NCBI GenBank assembly: GCA_012064415.1
Contig: SSNU01000287.1
Location: 1 to 59,001 of the forward strand
Direction of reading: 5' to 3'
DNA from: Gyrodactylus bullatarudis
Lineage: Eukaryota > Platyhelminthes > Monogenea > Gyrodactylidea > Gyrodactylidae
DNA: 59,001 nt
Made by a program: the position numbers and the translations under genes. Shown one piece after another: positions 1-10,219 of the stretch (the first letter of the stretch is position 1; every line of letters begins with the position of its first letter). The notes under the pieces are model-generated. The model saw nothing but the letters and a program-made list of their open reading frames with translations, was not told the DNA's origin and searched no databases.

Positions 1-2
1 TA

Positions 3-365
3 GAAGTCATTCGGGAAGGATCAGTTGCCAAAACTAAAATATATCGGAAGAAGAATGCTCCCTCACAGTTCCTTCCTTTTTATAGTTTTTCCCCTAAAGA
101 GCACAAGAAAGGTGTTGTAAGAAATGAGTACCTGAATATTGAACGCTTAGTCTCAGCTGAATTTGTGAAGGAAGAAAGAACCAAATTGAAGTCCCTTTTG
201 ATGAGAGATGGTTACCCTGAATCATTTATTGATAAGCACGCTCATGCGAAAACGGGACGCGAAGAACCCGAAGACGAAGATGAGCCTAATTATTTAAGGT
301 TACGTTTCAAAGGAGACACCTGCAAATCGATCCTAACAAACAAATTGGCCCACATAACAAAGTAG
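3..365 (+). pseudogene. PLE-1a reverse transcriptase thumb/linker fragment
   Basis: This frame is open from base 3, so it is cut by the window edge; the ATG at 165 is internal. The protein has the PLE signature after the RT palm: FYSFSPKEHKKG, then a charged helix and LLMRDGYPESFIDKH, matching the usual NGYP-type thumb motif. It ends NKLAHITK followed by TAG at 363-365. The same frame stays open after that stop for TFPGRRL and on into the GIY-YIG domain, so one stop codon separates what should be a single protein. PLE-1 copy b has a TGA at the identical codon. RT catalytic motifs lie outside the window. Confidence 0.75.
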
Positions 366-767
366 ACGTTCCCAGGTAGGAGGCTCCAAATCATACAGAA
401 GACCACGAAGCTCTTGAATGGGCGAAATAAGGATCCAATTCCAAAGTTGAGGAAGAAAGGAGTAATTCATCTCTTCACCTGTTCATGTGGTTCAAAGTAT
501 GTCGGCCAAACATCGAGAACACTAGGAGAAAGAGTAAATGAACATCTTAGGCCCAAACACAATAGTGCGGTGCAGAACCATCTACTTCAGACGGGACATT
601 TAGCGAATGAAGGAAGTTTTTCCATTCTCTACCAAGTCGACCAAAGCCTGTCTCAAGTGCGGAAGATCATTTCATATCGAAGCTCAAAACTGACCTTTGT
701 GTGATCGCATCGAATCTTGGTATCACAGGCAGAGATAGGTTCATCAAAGGGAAATTGAGAAAATTCT
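366..767 (+). pseudogene. PLE-1a GIY-YIG endonuclease domain
   Basis: The frame is the same as the RT fragment. Visible motifs are KLRKKGVIHLFTCSCG and KYVGQTSRTLGERVNEHLRP, followed by HNSAVQNHLLQTGH. These match the PLE-type GIY-YIG nuclease, with its CxC zinc-knuckle-like pair and the YVGQT strand with a following Arg. This domain nicks the target in PLE transposition. The reading frame breaks near 660-704: copies b and c keep KPDLCVHK and GFKGRDVHIKSKQ, which appear here only as a degraded TDLCVIASNLGITGRDRF in shifted frames. Confidence 0.75.
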
Positions 768-846
768 CAAGCCCAAATCCCTACCCCCACCAAAATTTAG
801 CTCAACTCAAACCATAAGTGTAAATCGAGATGAAAACCAAGAGAAG

Positions 847-1089
847 TTGACTGTAGCCAATAATCACCATACACCAGTGCAGAGTTCAGTCACAGCAACT
901 AGCATAGAGTTGGCAAAATGTGAAAAACCTGAGAAGTCAACAGTAATTGATAATCAAATTATGAGCCAACCCGCTATTAGCACAAGAGCAGACAACCCGT
1001 CAATTAAGCGGAAACGTAAGAGAAATAGTGGTCAGTTGCTAATCGATGGATTCTTGAGAGGCCCTAATCTTATGAAGAGACAAAAGTAA
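847..1089 (+). pseudogene. PLE-1a C-terminal tail with NLS-like and PIP-like motifs
   Basis: This is the C-terminus of the PLE-1 protein after a frameshift. The conserved parts are STVIDNQIMSQPAI, then KRKRKRNSG and QLLIDGFL (codons 1033-1056), ending LMKRQK and TAA. Copies b and c have equivalent tails with QLQIDNFL and QLQIDAFL. The basic run is a plausible nuclear localisation signal. The Q-x-x-I-D-x-F-L octapeptide resembles a PCNA-interacting peptide; canonical ones end FF or FY, so the last residue here is non-canonical. The function is inferred from sequence resemblance only. Confidence 0.6.
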
Positions 1090-1183
1090 TGAGTCCATGG
1101 ACTTGTGCTCCCATCCACCCCTAAGGGAGTTCTTAAACCAATGGAAGAGCAGAAATAATTTCATTGTAAAAGTATATAATTCA

Positions 1184-1238
1184 AGCCCGGGATTAAGTCT
1201 GAAGAGACCCGGCGAAATAAAACGTTTATCACTTATTA
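1184..1238 (+). ncRNA. Hammerhead ribozyme, type I (copy A)
   Basis: The core CTGAAGA lies at 1199-1205 and GAAA at 1214-1217. Stem III is TAAA/TTTA (1218-1228), followed by the TC cleavage dinucleotide at 1229-1230. Stem I pairs the TTAAGT before the core with ACTTAT from 1231. Predicted cleavage is between 1230 and 1231. The stem-II loop CCCGG (1208-1212) can pair with CCGGG at 1187-1191. A TATA-like box sits 26 nt upstream of the core. Confidence 0.65.
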
Positions 1239-1290
1239 TTCGCTTGTTTTCTAATCTTCCTTATGAATCTAAATCACAACTGTAATAAAA

Positions 1291-3119
1291 TTATGTTTTT
1301 GAATCAATTCTAATACATGATCAAGTAAGAATCATAATAGAAAAACTTCGACGATAACTTCACATGATTAAATTCCGTATCTTGAAATAAAAGAAAGGAC
1401 GGACTAATACATTTATATTATAACTCAGTCTTACATAACGGACATTTTTTTTCTACTCGACAATATTTTACACTTTTGAGTTGAAGTTGATGATTTTCGA
1501 AATAAATGGGTAAATTTTCAACTTTGACTTTAAATAGCTCTGAAACTAGAGTAGTTAAGGCAAACTTTCCTTCTGATCTTTTGTTAAGAATTTATTCCTG
1601 AACATGATGATGTTTTTTCTATCTTTCTATTTCATTCACGATTTTCTCTATTGAAAGGCAAAGCACTGCAAGTCGGGTTTTCAGTTTTTAACTCGAAAAC
1701 CCTAATTTTAGAATTTTTTAATAAGCACATATCTGAAATCAGCAAAAAATTCTCTAGAAAAGTGGAAAATATTATTGATTAGAATTTTTCCATGTAAGAC
1801 TGTTTAATAAATGAATATTTTTTGATCAGGAATTTTGTGAACTCAACTAGCAATATTTTATAACAGGAAAAATATGTGAGTTTAAAGAAAATCCTCATTT
1901 ATATCTCAGCAACTATTTTGTCTTACATAAGTTTTTTCGAATTTATCATCGATCTCTCGTTATAATTTATTTCAACAATTAATAGTGACAATTTTGAAAT
2001 TCTTAACTGAAACTTGGTAAATAGCCGTAAAATTTAACGCTCTTTCAAATTCCTATTCAAATTCTCTCTTTAAAAATTCCTCATTGTTTAAGACATATTA
2101 TATCTCAGTTATTAACAAAGATACAAAAGTTATTCTTTGTTGATTCGAAAAAGGAAAAAATACTCTTCTCAATGGTGCATCAAACTTGATTTTATTCAAA
2201 AAACAATTATCTTATGAGAGTATTGAAGTGTTTCAGATAAAAAGAATTCGGTTTCTGATGCTTGTTTCTTATCGGTCAATGAATTATCAACGCTCATTGG
2301 TCGAATATTTCGGGAGCAAAGAGGTATGAATGAAAATTTTCATGCTAGTTTCAATTTATCTCTAGACATTATATGTGAAATTGACTGTATACTTTAACTT
2401 AGTTCTGCTCATTATATATCATTCGAAAGAAAATATTCTCCTCTTTTCAAGGCATTGACCAAAAATAGTCTAGGGTGAATAATATGGAATAACTCTGTTA
2501 TTTCAACTTTTAACATGAAGTGACTAACACCATTCGATAGAGCTTAACATTTAATCCATTCTAACTATCAAACTATAATCACATAATTTGCCAGAAGAGT
2601 TTGAGAAACAAAATTTGAACCAAAAAATCCTATTTCATCCTAAAATCACTGGGATTCGACATTAGTATTTTGAACGTTTCAACTGGAAAATAATTTCTAA
2701 TCTTAAAAATAATGGCATGAGAAGACATAGTTTATAACGCTCGAAATCCTAATGTCTAATCCGGATGAGGTGAAAAACTGCTTATTCATTATTGGATAAT
2801 GAGTGCTCAACGCTGATTGGTTGGAATTTTGGCGCAGAGTGGTATAAATCAAAACCTCCGTGAAAAATGTAATTTTTCTCGATTGATCATGTGAAATTGA
2901 CTTTATAGGTAGAAGTTAAAGTATACCCCTTTTTTCTTATTCTAATTGAGCTGCTAGAAGTCAATGCGGGAGAAACAAGCCTTGTAAAATTATCGAGTAG
3001 TATATACTGTTGATCTATCAACTTTTCTATGGTGGTGGTGTTAACTTCACAAGAAAAGCTTTTCATAATGTTCTATTTAATGTTGAACTTACGAGTTTTT
3101 AATCAAGTATGATTATTAT
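1291..3119. other. AT-rich non-coding stretch
   Basis: No coding region or recognisable domain was found. Two promoter-like patches resemble each other: ATTGGTC then AAAGAGGTATGAAT near 2297-2335, and GATTGGTTGG then CAGAGTGGTATAAATC near 2815-2850. Similar CCAAT plus AGAGGTATAAA patches occur elsewhere beside element ends, so this is probably old transposon sequence. Confidence 0.4.
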
Positions 3120-3677
3120 CAGGGCCTCAAAATGTCTTAAAAAGCATATTTTATCTGGCAAAAGCCAGTGTTGTAAAAACGTCAAAAATGCGTTTTATTT
3201 TTGATTTGGACCTCAGGACCCAAAGTTATTAAGTCATATTACGTTTTATTTTTTTTATTCGGTCGTAAAATAATACCTTATTTTATCAACATCGTTTTAA
3301 TTTGATAAGAAATTGTGATAAGTTGAGATGACAAAGAAAACATTTATCTTGATTTTGATTGGCTATTAAAGTTCTTGCGTATATCATTATTCTATAATTT
3401 TAACATGCCGAGTGCACGTAAGCTTGCCTCTAAAAAAGTATAATATATATGATCTTATTCTATCATGCCGAGATTTGGGAATTCGAAGAAAAACTTTAAG
3501 CACGCTAAATTTGAATTTAATTTTACGCTTTATTTTAAATAAATATATTGCTACTTATTACTTAAATCGAATCAAATTTATCAAGGCATAAAAAATGCCC
3601 TAAAATGCTAGAAATAATACTTTATAATTTTTAAGCGCTTAAACTGATTTTTTTAGTGAATTATTTTTTAGGTCCTA
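3120..3677. mobile_element. hAT-like non-autonomous element (family 1, copy 1)
   Basis: It begins CAGGGCCTCAAAATG and ends TTTTTTAGGTCCTA, an imperfect inverted pair. Flanks ATTATTAT and ATAATTAT could be a decayed 8-bp target duplication. The whole sequence aligns in reverse orientation with 40350-41117: shared blocks include the region around AAGCGCTTAAA and the ACGTCAAAAATG region. There is no coding capacity. TIR style and 8-bp duplications suggest hAT, mobilised in trans. Confidence 0.6.
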
Positions 3678-5500
3678 ATAATTATTGTTGAACGAATTTC
3701 TAATTATAGTTAAAGACCACAACGTAGTTCATGTTTTATTACAATGACAGCATAACATTAGTAAAAAGTTTACAATATCTCTCAAAATCTTCGTTTCAAT
3801 GAAATCGATTTTTTTTCGAGGATTTCCTCACAAAGATAATCACGAAGAAACTGAACTCATAAAGATACGAAACAGAAATCTTGCTCATATTGTAGGTTCC
3901 TTAACTCGTACATCAAATTAATATTTCGATAACTTTCCAAGTATTTTACCAGTACATCTTCTAGAACTCATTTTGAGAAAAAAATTTTCTAGAATTTTAC
4001 AGGTCAACTCAATGTTCATCAAGCTTCAAGGGTCCTATTGGCAGGAACCTTGATATATTATGTGTCAGTCAAACTTCATCCCAGTATAGTCCTCCCATTT
4101 CTATCAAATGCCTGAAGACATAGTAAAGGAATTGACAAGAGATCAACAGTACCTATATAATGTCTCATCCTATGTCAGCTACGCACGCAGGGATTTTCCT
4201 GCCCATATATTCCAGAATGGATCTGTAGAAATTCTGAACAATTTAGAGTTCTGTAAAACAAACTCTATAATGAATTCGTCTGTTAATGAATTTTAATAAA
4301 AGGTTTTTTCTTGAATCTGGTATTTTCAATACATTCTTATTTGAGAAAGACAGATATAGCCATAAAAGGACATGAGTTAAAGCAGAGACTAACATGATGT
4401 GTAATTGATATGCATGGGTAACTCATTCCTTTCCCTTCTAAATACAGGAAAGAGAGGTTGAGATCTGAATGAGAGGACCCCATAACATATTGTGTGATTG
4501 TGTGTATCATAAATTTCCCTTTCTACACCTATTACCTAATGCATGACAGGGTATAGGTGGGGGAGAAGCGTCACTTCCAATACTAAAGTTTACACTACAC
4601 ATTGTGAAAGAATGAATCATGAATATTTTTTAGAGTGAGATTTTGAGATTGAATTTTTAATTTCTAAATCCAAAACATTTTCAAAACTCTATATAATTTT
4701 TAGCATGATGATTAGAACATTAAAAATTTGTGAGGTGAATTAATTTTCCATAAGCTTTCTGATGGTGTTAATTCTAAAACTATATCATGTAAAACAAAAA
4801 AAGTTTTTTGTCTGGCGTAATTTGAGAAAAAAAATTATACCAGAATATAGAGAAAAATAAGATCTATATGTCTGTATATTTAAAATTGAAAATTAATCAT
4901 TGTGTTCTATTAAATTGATATAAATCATGTGATAATATAAGATCCAACACCGAAAAATATACAATCATCAGCAAAATATCATTAATTATGAACAGTTTCT
5001 AAATGCGTAATATTTAAACAAAATTAAGATTGTAGAATTAAAAAATAAGTGACAGAGATTTTTTAAATTATCAATAAAAAGCAATTATCTTAAAAAACCC
5101 ATCAAGTTTTAACGTGACTTATAATTGTCACTACTTAAAATGGCTGATAAGGGAATCATTAAGGAGTTATTCGAAGGAGATAACGATTAAAAAGTGAATA
5201 AGCTGACTGTGGCAAAGATCCACTACATGGTGACCCGAAAATGGGTCAAAAGCTACAAAAAAGCCAGACCAACCAGAAATCCATGCCGCCATCTAGAACA
5301 ACGTGCCAAAAATACACGACAGTATCCTAGTATGACAAGAGATGATCTACTGTAAAAATGCTCAAATAAAATGCAAAGAAAGAGAAAAAACGTGCATCGT
5401 AACTCCATTTGGTGGATTTCAATATTGATATAGTCATTAGGTCATAATAATCAATTTGGTACAAATTTAACAATTTTAAATCTGAGACATAAAATTAACA
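3678..5500. other. Mostly non-coding stretch with one small unidentified ORF
   Basis: The only candidate is an ORF at 4108-4296 starting MPEDIVKELTRDQQYLYN. It is polar and slightly coding-like, but I cannot assign a family. A short open stretch also starts at 5141 (MADKGIIKELF), just before the integrase remnant. The rest is AT-rich without recognisable structure. Confidence 0.3.
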
Positions 5501-5536
5501 GTAAATTAAAGTCCTGGGAGGATACAAATTGTTTCT

Positions 5537-6259
5537 TTGACAGAGTTCATTTGGACATAGGTCAGCAAGAGTCCAAGAAGTTCTTAGTGATGGTGGATGC
5601 GCACACAAACTGGATTCATGTGAGCGAGGTGAAAGATCTATCATCTAGTGAGGTCATCTAGTTTTAAGTATAGTCATTCATTTCATGGAAGCTCCTCATT
5701 TGATCGTATGAGATTGTGGCACGAATTTCATTTCACAACAGTTTCAAGAATTTCTTAAACTGAATAAAATTGGATTGTACACCTCCGGGTCACCTCAAAC
5801 GGTCAAGGCGTGGAGAACCAACACTGAAGGTGAATTGGCTGCTGAAAAAATTGCCGAATATAATAATAGACAGCCATGGGCCAGAGGACATACGCCAGAA
5901 GACATGATATTTATGTCTAGGAGATTGACTCCTAAAGAAGTTTACGCAAATCCGAAAGCAAAAAACCGGTCTACAAACTTGAGGAGGGTCAAGGATATGT
6001 GGAAGGTCAGATTACCAAACAAATTTCCAAGACAGTCGGCATTGATGAGAAAGGTCGAAAGGTACACAGGGCAGATGTTATAACAAGACTAGAAGACATT
6101 CAGCTGGAAACAAGTGATGATGAGAAAGAGTTTATCTTTGAGACGATAGAGCAATTTGGTGAAGAAGAAAGGCCAACTCGGCGACCAGCAGAAACACAAC
6201 ATCAGGAACTGAGGAGGTCGGACAGAATCATACACGCACCAGATCGGTTGGATCTATGA
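5537..6259 (+). pseudogene. Ty3/gypsy-type integrase remnant (copy 1)
   Basis: The fragment starts VHLDIGQQESKKFLVMVDAH, containing the first catalytic Asp and the VDAHTNW strand of an rve integrase core. After a stop near 5660 the frame continues with DCGTNFISQQFQEFLKLNKIG, where the second Asp block is usually SDNG. GHTPEDMIFMSRRLTPKE follows, the equivalent of the TPAELLFGR motif. A frameshift near 6050 leads to KVHRADVITRLED and the typical end LRRSDRIIHAPDRLDL. This is the 3' end of pol from a chromosomal LTR retrotransposon. Several stops show that it is dead. Confidence 0.7.
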
Positions 6260-6263
6260 ATCT

Positions 6264-6560
6264 TGAAGGGGCCTGATATAGTATTAGATAATAATCAATT
6301 TGGTACAAATATATATAAACAATTATTTTGCTCAAATCCGATTGAACCAATCAGAGGATTTTATTAAACATTATATCTGGTTTAAAATTGTATATATATC
6401 TAGCCGGTGTAAGAGTCTGATGAGATCCGGTGAAATATAAGCTTTATCACTAAATATTCACTTGTCTTCTGAATCCTTACAATGAATTCTTCATTGGAAA
6501 CAGAAAATTATTTAAAGATTCATAATTTAATTTGTTTAACTAGACATAAATAAACGAACA
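6264..6560 (+). repeat. Polypurine tract and LTR-like 3' end of gypsy copy 1
   Basis: A short purine run GAAGGGGC at 6264-6271 follows the pol stop directly. A sequence starting TGATATAG at 6274 follows, as expected for PPT plus LTR. It contains CCAATCAG (6343), TATATATA (6391) and a hammerhead core (6417). The 60 bp after the ribozyme aligns with the terminal sequence of PLE-1a after 1230. The right end of the LTR was not located. The short motif AATAATCAATTTGGTACAAAT also occurs near 5449. Confidence 0.5.
6402..6452 (+). ncRNA. Hammerhead ribozyme-like motif (copy B)
   Basis: The core CTGATGA (6417-6423) is followed by GATCCGGT and GAAA (6432-6435), a weak stem III and TC at 6447-6448. Stem I is only AGT/ACT. 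The CCGG in the stem-II loop (6427-6430) can pair with CCGG at 6404-6407, as in other copies. The weak stem I and G-U closing pair suggest partial decay. Confidence 0.5.
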
Positions 6561-6604
6561 TTCTCTCTTTATTTAATAAAGTATTTACTAATTAAAACAA
6601 ATAT

Positions 6605-6860
6605 ATTGGTATGCCTGACAGATTTTGTAACGCAAGCGCAACATGGCAAACCTTTATAGATTGTATATTCAGAAAAAATCCAAATGTGATTCCTTATTTT
6701 GATGACATATCGACAGCCAGTGAGAACTGGAATGAGCATAGAGGACATGTCGAGGAAATATCTAAGCTGAAAATAAAAGGAAAATCAGCAAAGAAATAAT
6801 AGCAACGAAGGAATAGGAGCCGTAATACAACGAAAAGAAGGAAATGTCATAAGAATTTCT
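6605..6860 (+). pseudogene. Ty3/gypsy reverse transcriptase and RNase H fragment
   Basis: The ORF at 6611-6799 reads MPDRFCNASATWQTFID, matching the RT motif MPFGLxNAPATFQ. It continues to YFDDISTASENWNEH, where YFDD is the RT active-site box followed by the usual EH helix. Just after it, NEGIGAVIQRKEGNVIRIS (about 6803-6860) resembles the start of gypsy RNase H, with GIGAV. The 62-residue ORF lacks the upstream fingers and a connection domain, so it is a collapsed internal deletion. It lies downstream of an integrase and LTR, so it belongs to another copy or a rearranged one. Confidence 0.65.
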
Positions 6861-6989
6861 TAACTTATGAAAGAAATGTTCCCAAACCTGTACAAAAAGA
6901 TGCAAATTTTTCATAAGAGTAATAGGTAATGAAATTGCATTTCAACTGTATTTTCATAAGGAGCATACATCAAGCTTACACAGAGTAGA

Positions 6990-7129
6990 CAGGGAATGTT
7001 AACAAAAATTCATAAAAAGTAAAACTACACGTAAACCCGAGAAAGGGGCATAGAGGTAAAGAGACTCCGCCCCCTATTAATTTTTCATCTAACTTTGTCC
7101 TTTATTCCAACTTGGTACTATTCATCACA
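6990..7129 (-). repeat. Putative gypsy LTR fragment (copy 2)
   Basis: On the minus strand a purine tract ending AGAGGGGA is followed by TGTGATGAATAG (starting at 7129), the usual PPT-LTR junction. The sequence continues through an AGTCTC-rich patch and GGCATAGAGGTA-like sequence on the other strand. The far end is not defined. Confidence 0.4.
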
Positions 7130-7740
7130 TCCCCTCTTTTTGACAGATGGAGTCTTGTTCAACTCTCTTTGCATTATTCTTTCGGATGATCGGATTGTAT
7201 TTGTTCGATTTTATATTTAATTTTTTCTATGATAGGTTCCATTGCTTTTAACACTACACATATTGTCTGATTTGTCGTGTTTTCATTTATTTGGCTATCC
7301 TTGATTTCCTCTTCCTCATCATCATAGTATTTGAATGGTTTGTTCTTGATGCATTTTTCCCGGACTTCTTTCGGAGGTATGTAATCATCCCTTACATTTT
7401 CTAATTCAATCTTATTTCTTAAGATAGTAGGTTTTACTATATTAATATAGATTTTTCCATTTTATCTTTGATTATAATGAACACATGTTTTTTATCTATT
7501 CTAGTTTTCTTGTATGGTCCATTATATCTTATATCTTTTTTAGAGTTTGGGTTTTCGTTTCTTACAAAACATACTCTGATTCATTTAAAGTTTTTGGTAT
7601 GCAGACTAGTTTGCTAGAGACCCTGTTTTCTCTAAAGTCTTGAGTATTTATAGTATTTATTGTTTGGAATATTTTTTTCGTTTCTTCATCTTATTCCAAA
7701 GGTATTTTTATTCTATCAGATTGAATTATCTATATTCCCC
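7130..7740 (-). pseudogene. Ty3/gypsy pol C-terminus remnant (copy 2)
   Basis: Reading the minus strand toward the putative LTR: ENRVSSKLVCIPKT, then a broken RNENP segment, then YNGPYKKTRIDKKHVFI, typical of the integrase C-terminal GPYKV fold. An acidic tail follows (RNKIELENVRDDYIPPKEV, then YYDDEEEEIKD). There are frameshifts near 7450 and 7560. This orientation is opposite to copy 1, so the two gypsy remnants converge. Confidence 0.5.
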
Positions 7741-7828
7741 TAAACTGTGGCAATTTTGTGAATGAATAACAACTTTGGTTAAGTTCAAAATCAGAGAAAA
7801 ATGATCTAAAATTAGTTTTATAATAAAA

Positions 7829-8260
7829 TTTATTAAAACTTAGGTCAATATTAGGATTCTCAGTCATGGTCATCCAAACGTTTCGACGGTGATTGTCTTC
7901 ACACGCCTTCTTCAGTGGTACGACGAGTTTATCAAAAACAAAATACTACTTATCTACTTTCATGAATTCATCCCTATCAGTTTTGTCCAATCAGATGAGA
8001 GATCAAATTCTGCCAGTTTGACCAATATAACTTTTATCACAGCTACACTTTAATCTGTAAATACCATAGCCTTCAAGGATGTTATTTTCATTTTTGGAAA
8101 TTGTATCAACAAGACTTATATTATTTTTAAAAACCACCTTAAAAACCTCACAAATTGACTGATATATTCCAATTTTCTATCTATATATGACGACCTTTTT
8201 TCTTTAACATCGACTTTTTTGATAGTTTTAGTTAGAGTTTTGTTATCAGTTTTTAATACA
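7829..8260 (-). mobile_element. Penelope-like element fragment, GIY-YIG and terminal region (PLE-2)
   Basis: The minus strand encodes YQSICEVFKVVFKN, then GYGIYRLKCSCDKSYIGQTG (about 8070-8007) before a stop. This is the linker and first half of a PLE GIY-YIG domain, with a CxC pair and YIGQT. The terminal region follows, with CTGAAGAAGG and GTCGAAACGTTTGG (7868-7925). The last 114 bp (7829-7942) recur at 58887-59001 with few differences. The family differs from PLE-1: there is no KRKRKR tail. Confidence 0.6.
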
Positions 8261-8439
8261 GTTACTCAAATTTTCGGCATGCCTCTTCCATGACTAATAT
8301 TTCAAGATTATTTATGTATTTATTTTTCTCGGAAGTCTTTAATGATCTAGAGAAAAATGCGATTGGTCTCATGTAATTTCCTTCTTTTTCTAGAACTTTG
8401 GACCCTTTAATTTCTTGAGACCTTATCATGAAAATAGCA

Positions 8440-8562
8440 ACGATCTAAGACTTTATAACTTTGACCTTGATCACGAAGAATAATTTTTTCCAACATTTTT
8501 TTAATCCTCGGAGACCCAGGTTTCTTAGAAAAAAAAGATATTTTAGAAATTTTTGAGGCCCT
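8440..8562. repeat. hAT-like element end fragment (family 1, copy 3)
   Basis: The sequence GACTTTATAACTTTGACCTTG and the terminal TTTTTGAGGCCCTA (ending about 8561) match the right end of 40350-41117. Only this end is recognisable; the other end is lost. Confidence 0.4.
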
Positions 8563-8941
8563 ATTGATATCTTTTAAACTATGTGATTTGTATCAGTCAA
8601 AAAAGTTTAATTCGAGCTCTTCTTTTTGACCGATTGAATTTAATAATATATCTCCTTGATGAGAATCAAATAAACTAAATTTTAATCTTCTAACTTAATG
8701 GTACATACTTTATTCGTTTAAAGTAAAGGTTTTTCAAAATTGTTGTGAGTTGTAGATTCACTATTTTCTGATACTGCAAATAGATTCTTGATTACTTTTC
8801 AAGGTATTTTTGATAAATTATTTTTTGAATAAGTGTAAAGATCAAGATTATCCAACTGCAAAATTATTTTTTTTATCCATGATGTATTCAGAGGTTTTAT
8901 TGATGAATAGAATCGATCGACATGATAATCTTGAGTTAAAT

Positions 8942-9243
8942 TCAGAAATAAAATCTGAGCAATTGTATAATAACAGAAAAGATCGGAATTTTTTTCTCAT
9001 TATCCTTGAGAATTTCATCTACCAGGGATCTGAGCTCGATATTATTGGTTGCAATTCCTTGCTCGGCACGTTTCTCAAGACAAATATGAATAAAAGGGCG
9101 TATCTTCTCGTCAATAGAAGGCCCAGTGCGTTTTTCATCTAAGATTTTTCGAACAGATACTCGGGAAACTCGCTTAATACGATAATGATTGAATCTCGAA
9201 GAGTTCACTTATCTCATGTTTCTGCTCCAAAGTTAATTTCGTC
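8942..9243 (-). pseudogene. Transposase N-terminal helix-turn-helix fragment
   Basis: From ATG at 9243 the minus strand reads MTKLTLEQKHEISELFEIQS. After a one-base shift near 9185 it continues RIKRVSRVSVRKILDEKRTG and an acidic helical stretch to about 8942. The VSRVSVRKILDE segment looks like the recognition helix of a Tc1/IS630-type DNA-binding domain. No DDE part follows before unrelated sequence. The family assignment is by general resemblance only. Confidence 0.35.
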
Positions 9244-9495
9244 ATGAATAGAAAGAATAATGGGAAGCTTGATTTGGGATATATTTTTAAGAAGGGGACA
9301 TATCATGATACACTGATTCTAACTCTTCTAGTACCAGGGGCGGGGATTCACACTAAAGAATGCAGTGCAATGTATGTTATACATTGTATACCACAGTCTA
9401 CAAATAATACTAAAGGGTTAATCCAAAGCATGATTTTTGTGAAAAAAGAGGGTTGTGGTATCCCTATAATGAAGAAGAAAATTTTCAATTCATGA
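9244..9495 (+). CDS. Hypothetical ORF of 83 residues
   Basis: I do not recognise this protein. It starts MNRKNNGKLDLGYIFKKG and contains a Thr/Leu-rich middle and four cysteines (KECSAMYVIHCIP, EGCGIP). It sits head to head with the transposase N-terminus at 8942-9243, sharing the ATG region. There is no visible splice site or promoter beyond AT-rich flanks. It could be a chance ORF. Confidence 0.2.
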   Translation: MNRKNNGKLDLGYIFKKGTYHDTLILTLLVPGAGIHTKECSAMYVIHCIPQSTNNTKGLIQSMIFVKKEGCGIPIMKKKIFNS

Positions 9496-9809
9496 CTTAA
9501 TGTTTAAGGAGAGAGATTTAGGGGGTCAGTGAATGAAATCTTTAAAACAGATTTATTAAAAGGTTTTTCGTACTAAGTAATTACAATTTTGTCAGGTTAT
9601 ACAAACATTTATGCTCTTACGAATGGTATAAATATTGAGACGAGTATAGCTCGAATAAGAAAGTTATTATATTTCAGCTACGTGGAAAGTATTTTTGGCT
9701 TTTATCGAAAGAGAAAAAACATCTCTTTTCAATAGTGTATACTTATCTGTGGGGTCATATTAATTTGGTTACATATTCGCCCTAAGAGTAGAGAGTAAAA
9801 ATGCTAAAT

Positions 9810-9940
9810 TTATCTTCAATTTCATTGGTCGAGACAATACTCGAATTCCGTTGGTCAGCGAAAACGAGAAGAGGGGTATATAACTAGAAATCATTTCGGG
9901 GTAGAGTTATCTCGAACCATTATTATTTATAACTAAAATT
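9810..9940 (+). promoter_or_regulatory. Two CCAAT boxes and TATA-like module
   Basis: TTCATTGGTCG and CCGTTGGTCAG lie about 30 bp apart, followed by AGAGGGGTATATAACT and then TTCGGGGTAGAGTTATCTCG. The last motif is repeated at 44596-44616 and, inverted, at 41833-41853. It looks like a transposon terminal promoter. Confidence 0.4.
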
Positions 9941-10219
9941 TCGAGAGGAAAAAAATTATTTGATAGTTATGGATTTCAAACTCATTTTCTATGATTAATC
10001 TTCTATTAAATGTAATTTATTAATCGGATTAGTTTAGCTCTCGTCATATATAAAATGATGGAGAAGAGTATTCATTCACTACGATATAATTAAATTTGGT
10101 TAAAAACAAGAGGTTTATTGACACTGAATGCGTATTTCTTAAAGTTTCATCAGCAATTTTACTTTAAAAATAAAAATTATAAATATAATCATTGATATTT
10201 AGTTTCATGAAGTTTCAGC

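Larger units (their letters stand above)
1..1290 (+). mobile_element. Penelope-like element PLE-1, copy a (3' part)
   Basis: The window opens inside the element. In order it holds the reverse transcriptase thumb/linker (3-365), a GIY-YIG endonuclease domain (about 414-767), a basic C-terminal tail (847-1089), then a non-coding end with CCAAT (about 1138), TATA-like (1173) and hammerhead (1184-1238) motifs. Two other copies of this family occur at 10102-11260 and 56284-57232, both on the minus strand; they align over the GIY-YIG domain and the tail. Penelope-like elements are known to pair an RT with GIY-YIG and to carry hammerhead ribozymes in their terminal repeats. The end near 1290 is inferred from alignment with the 6.4-kb module. 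Confidence 0.8.
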
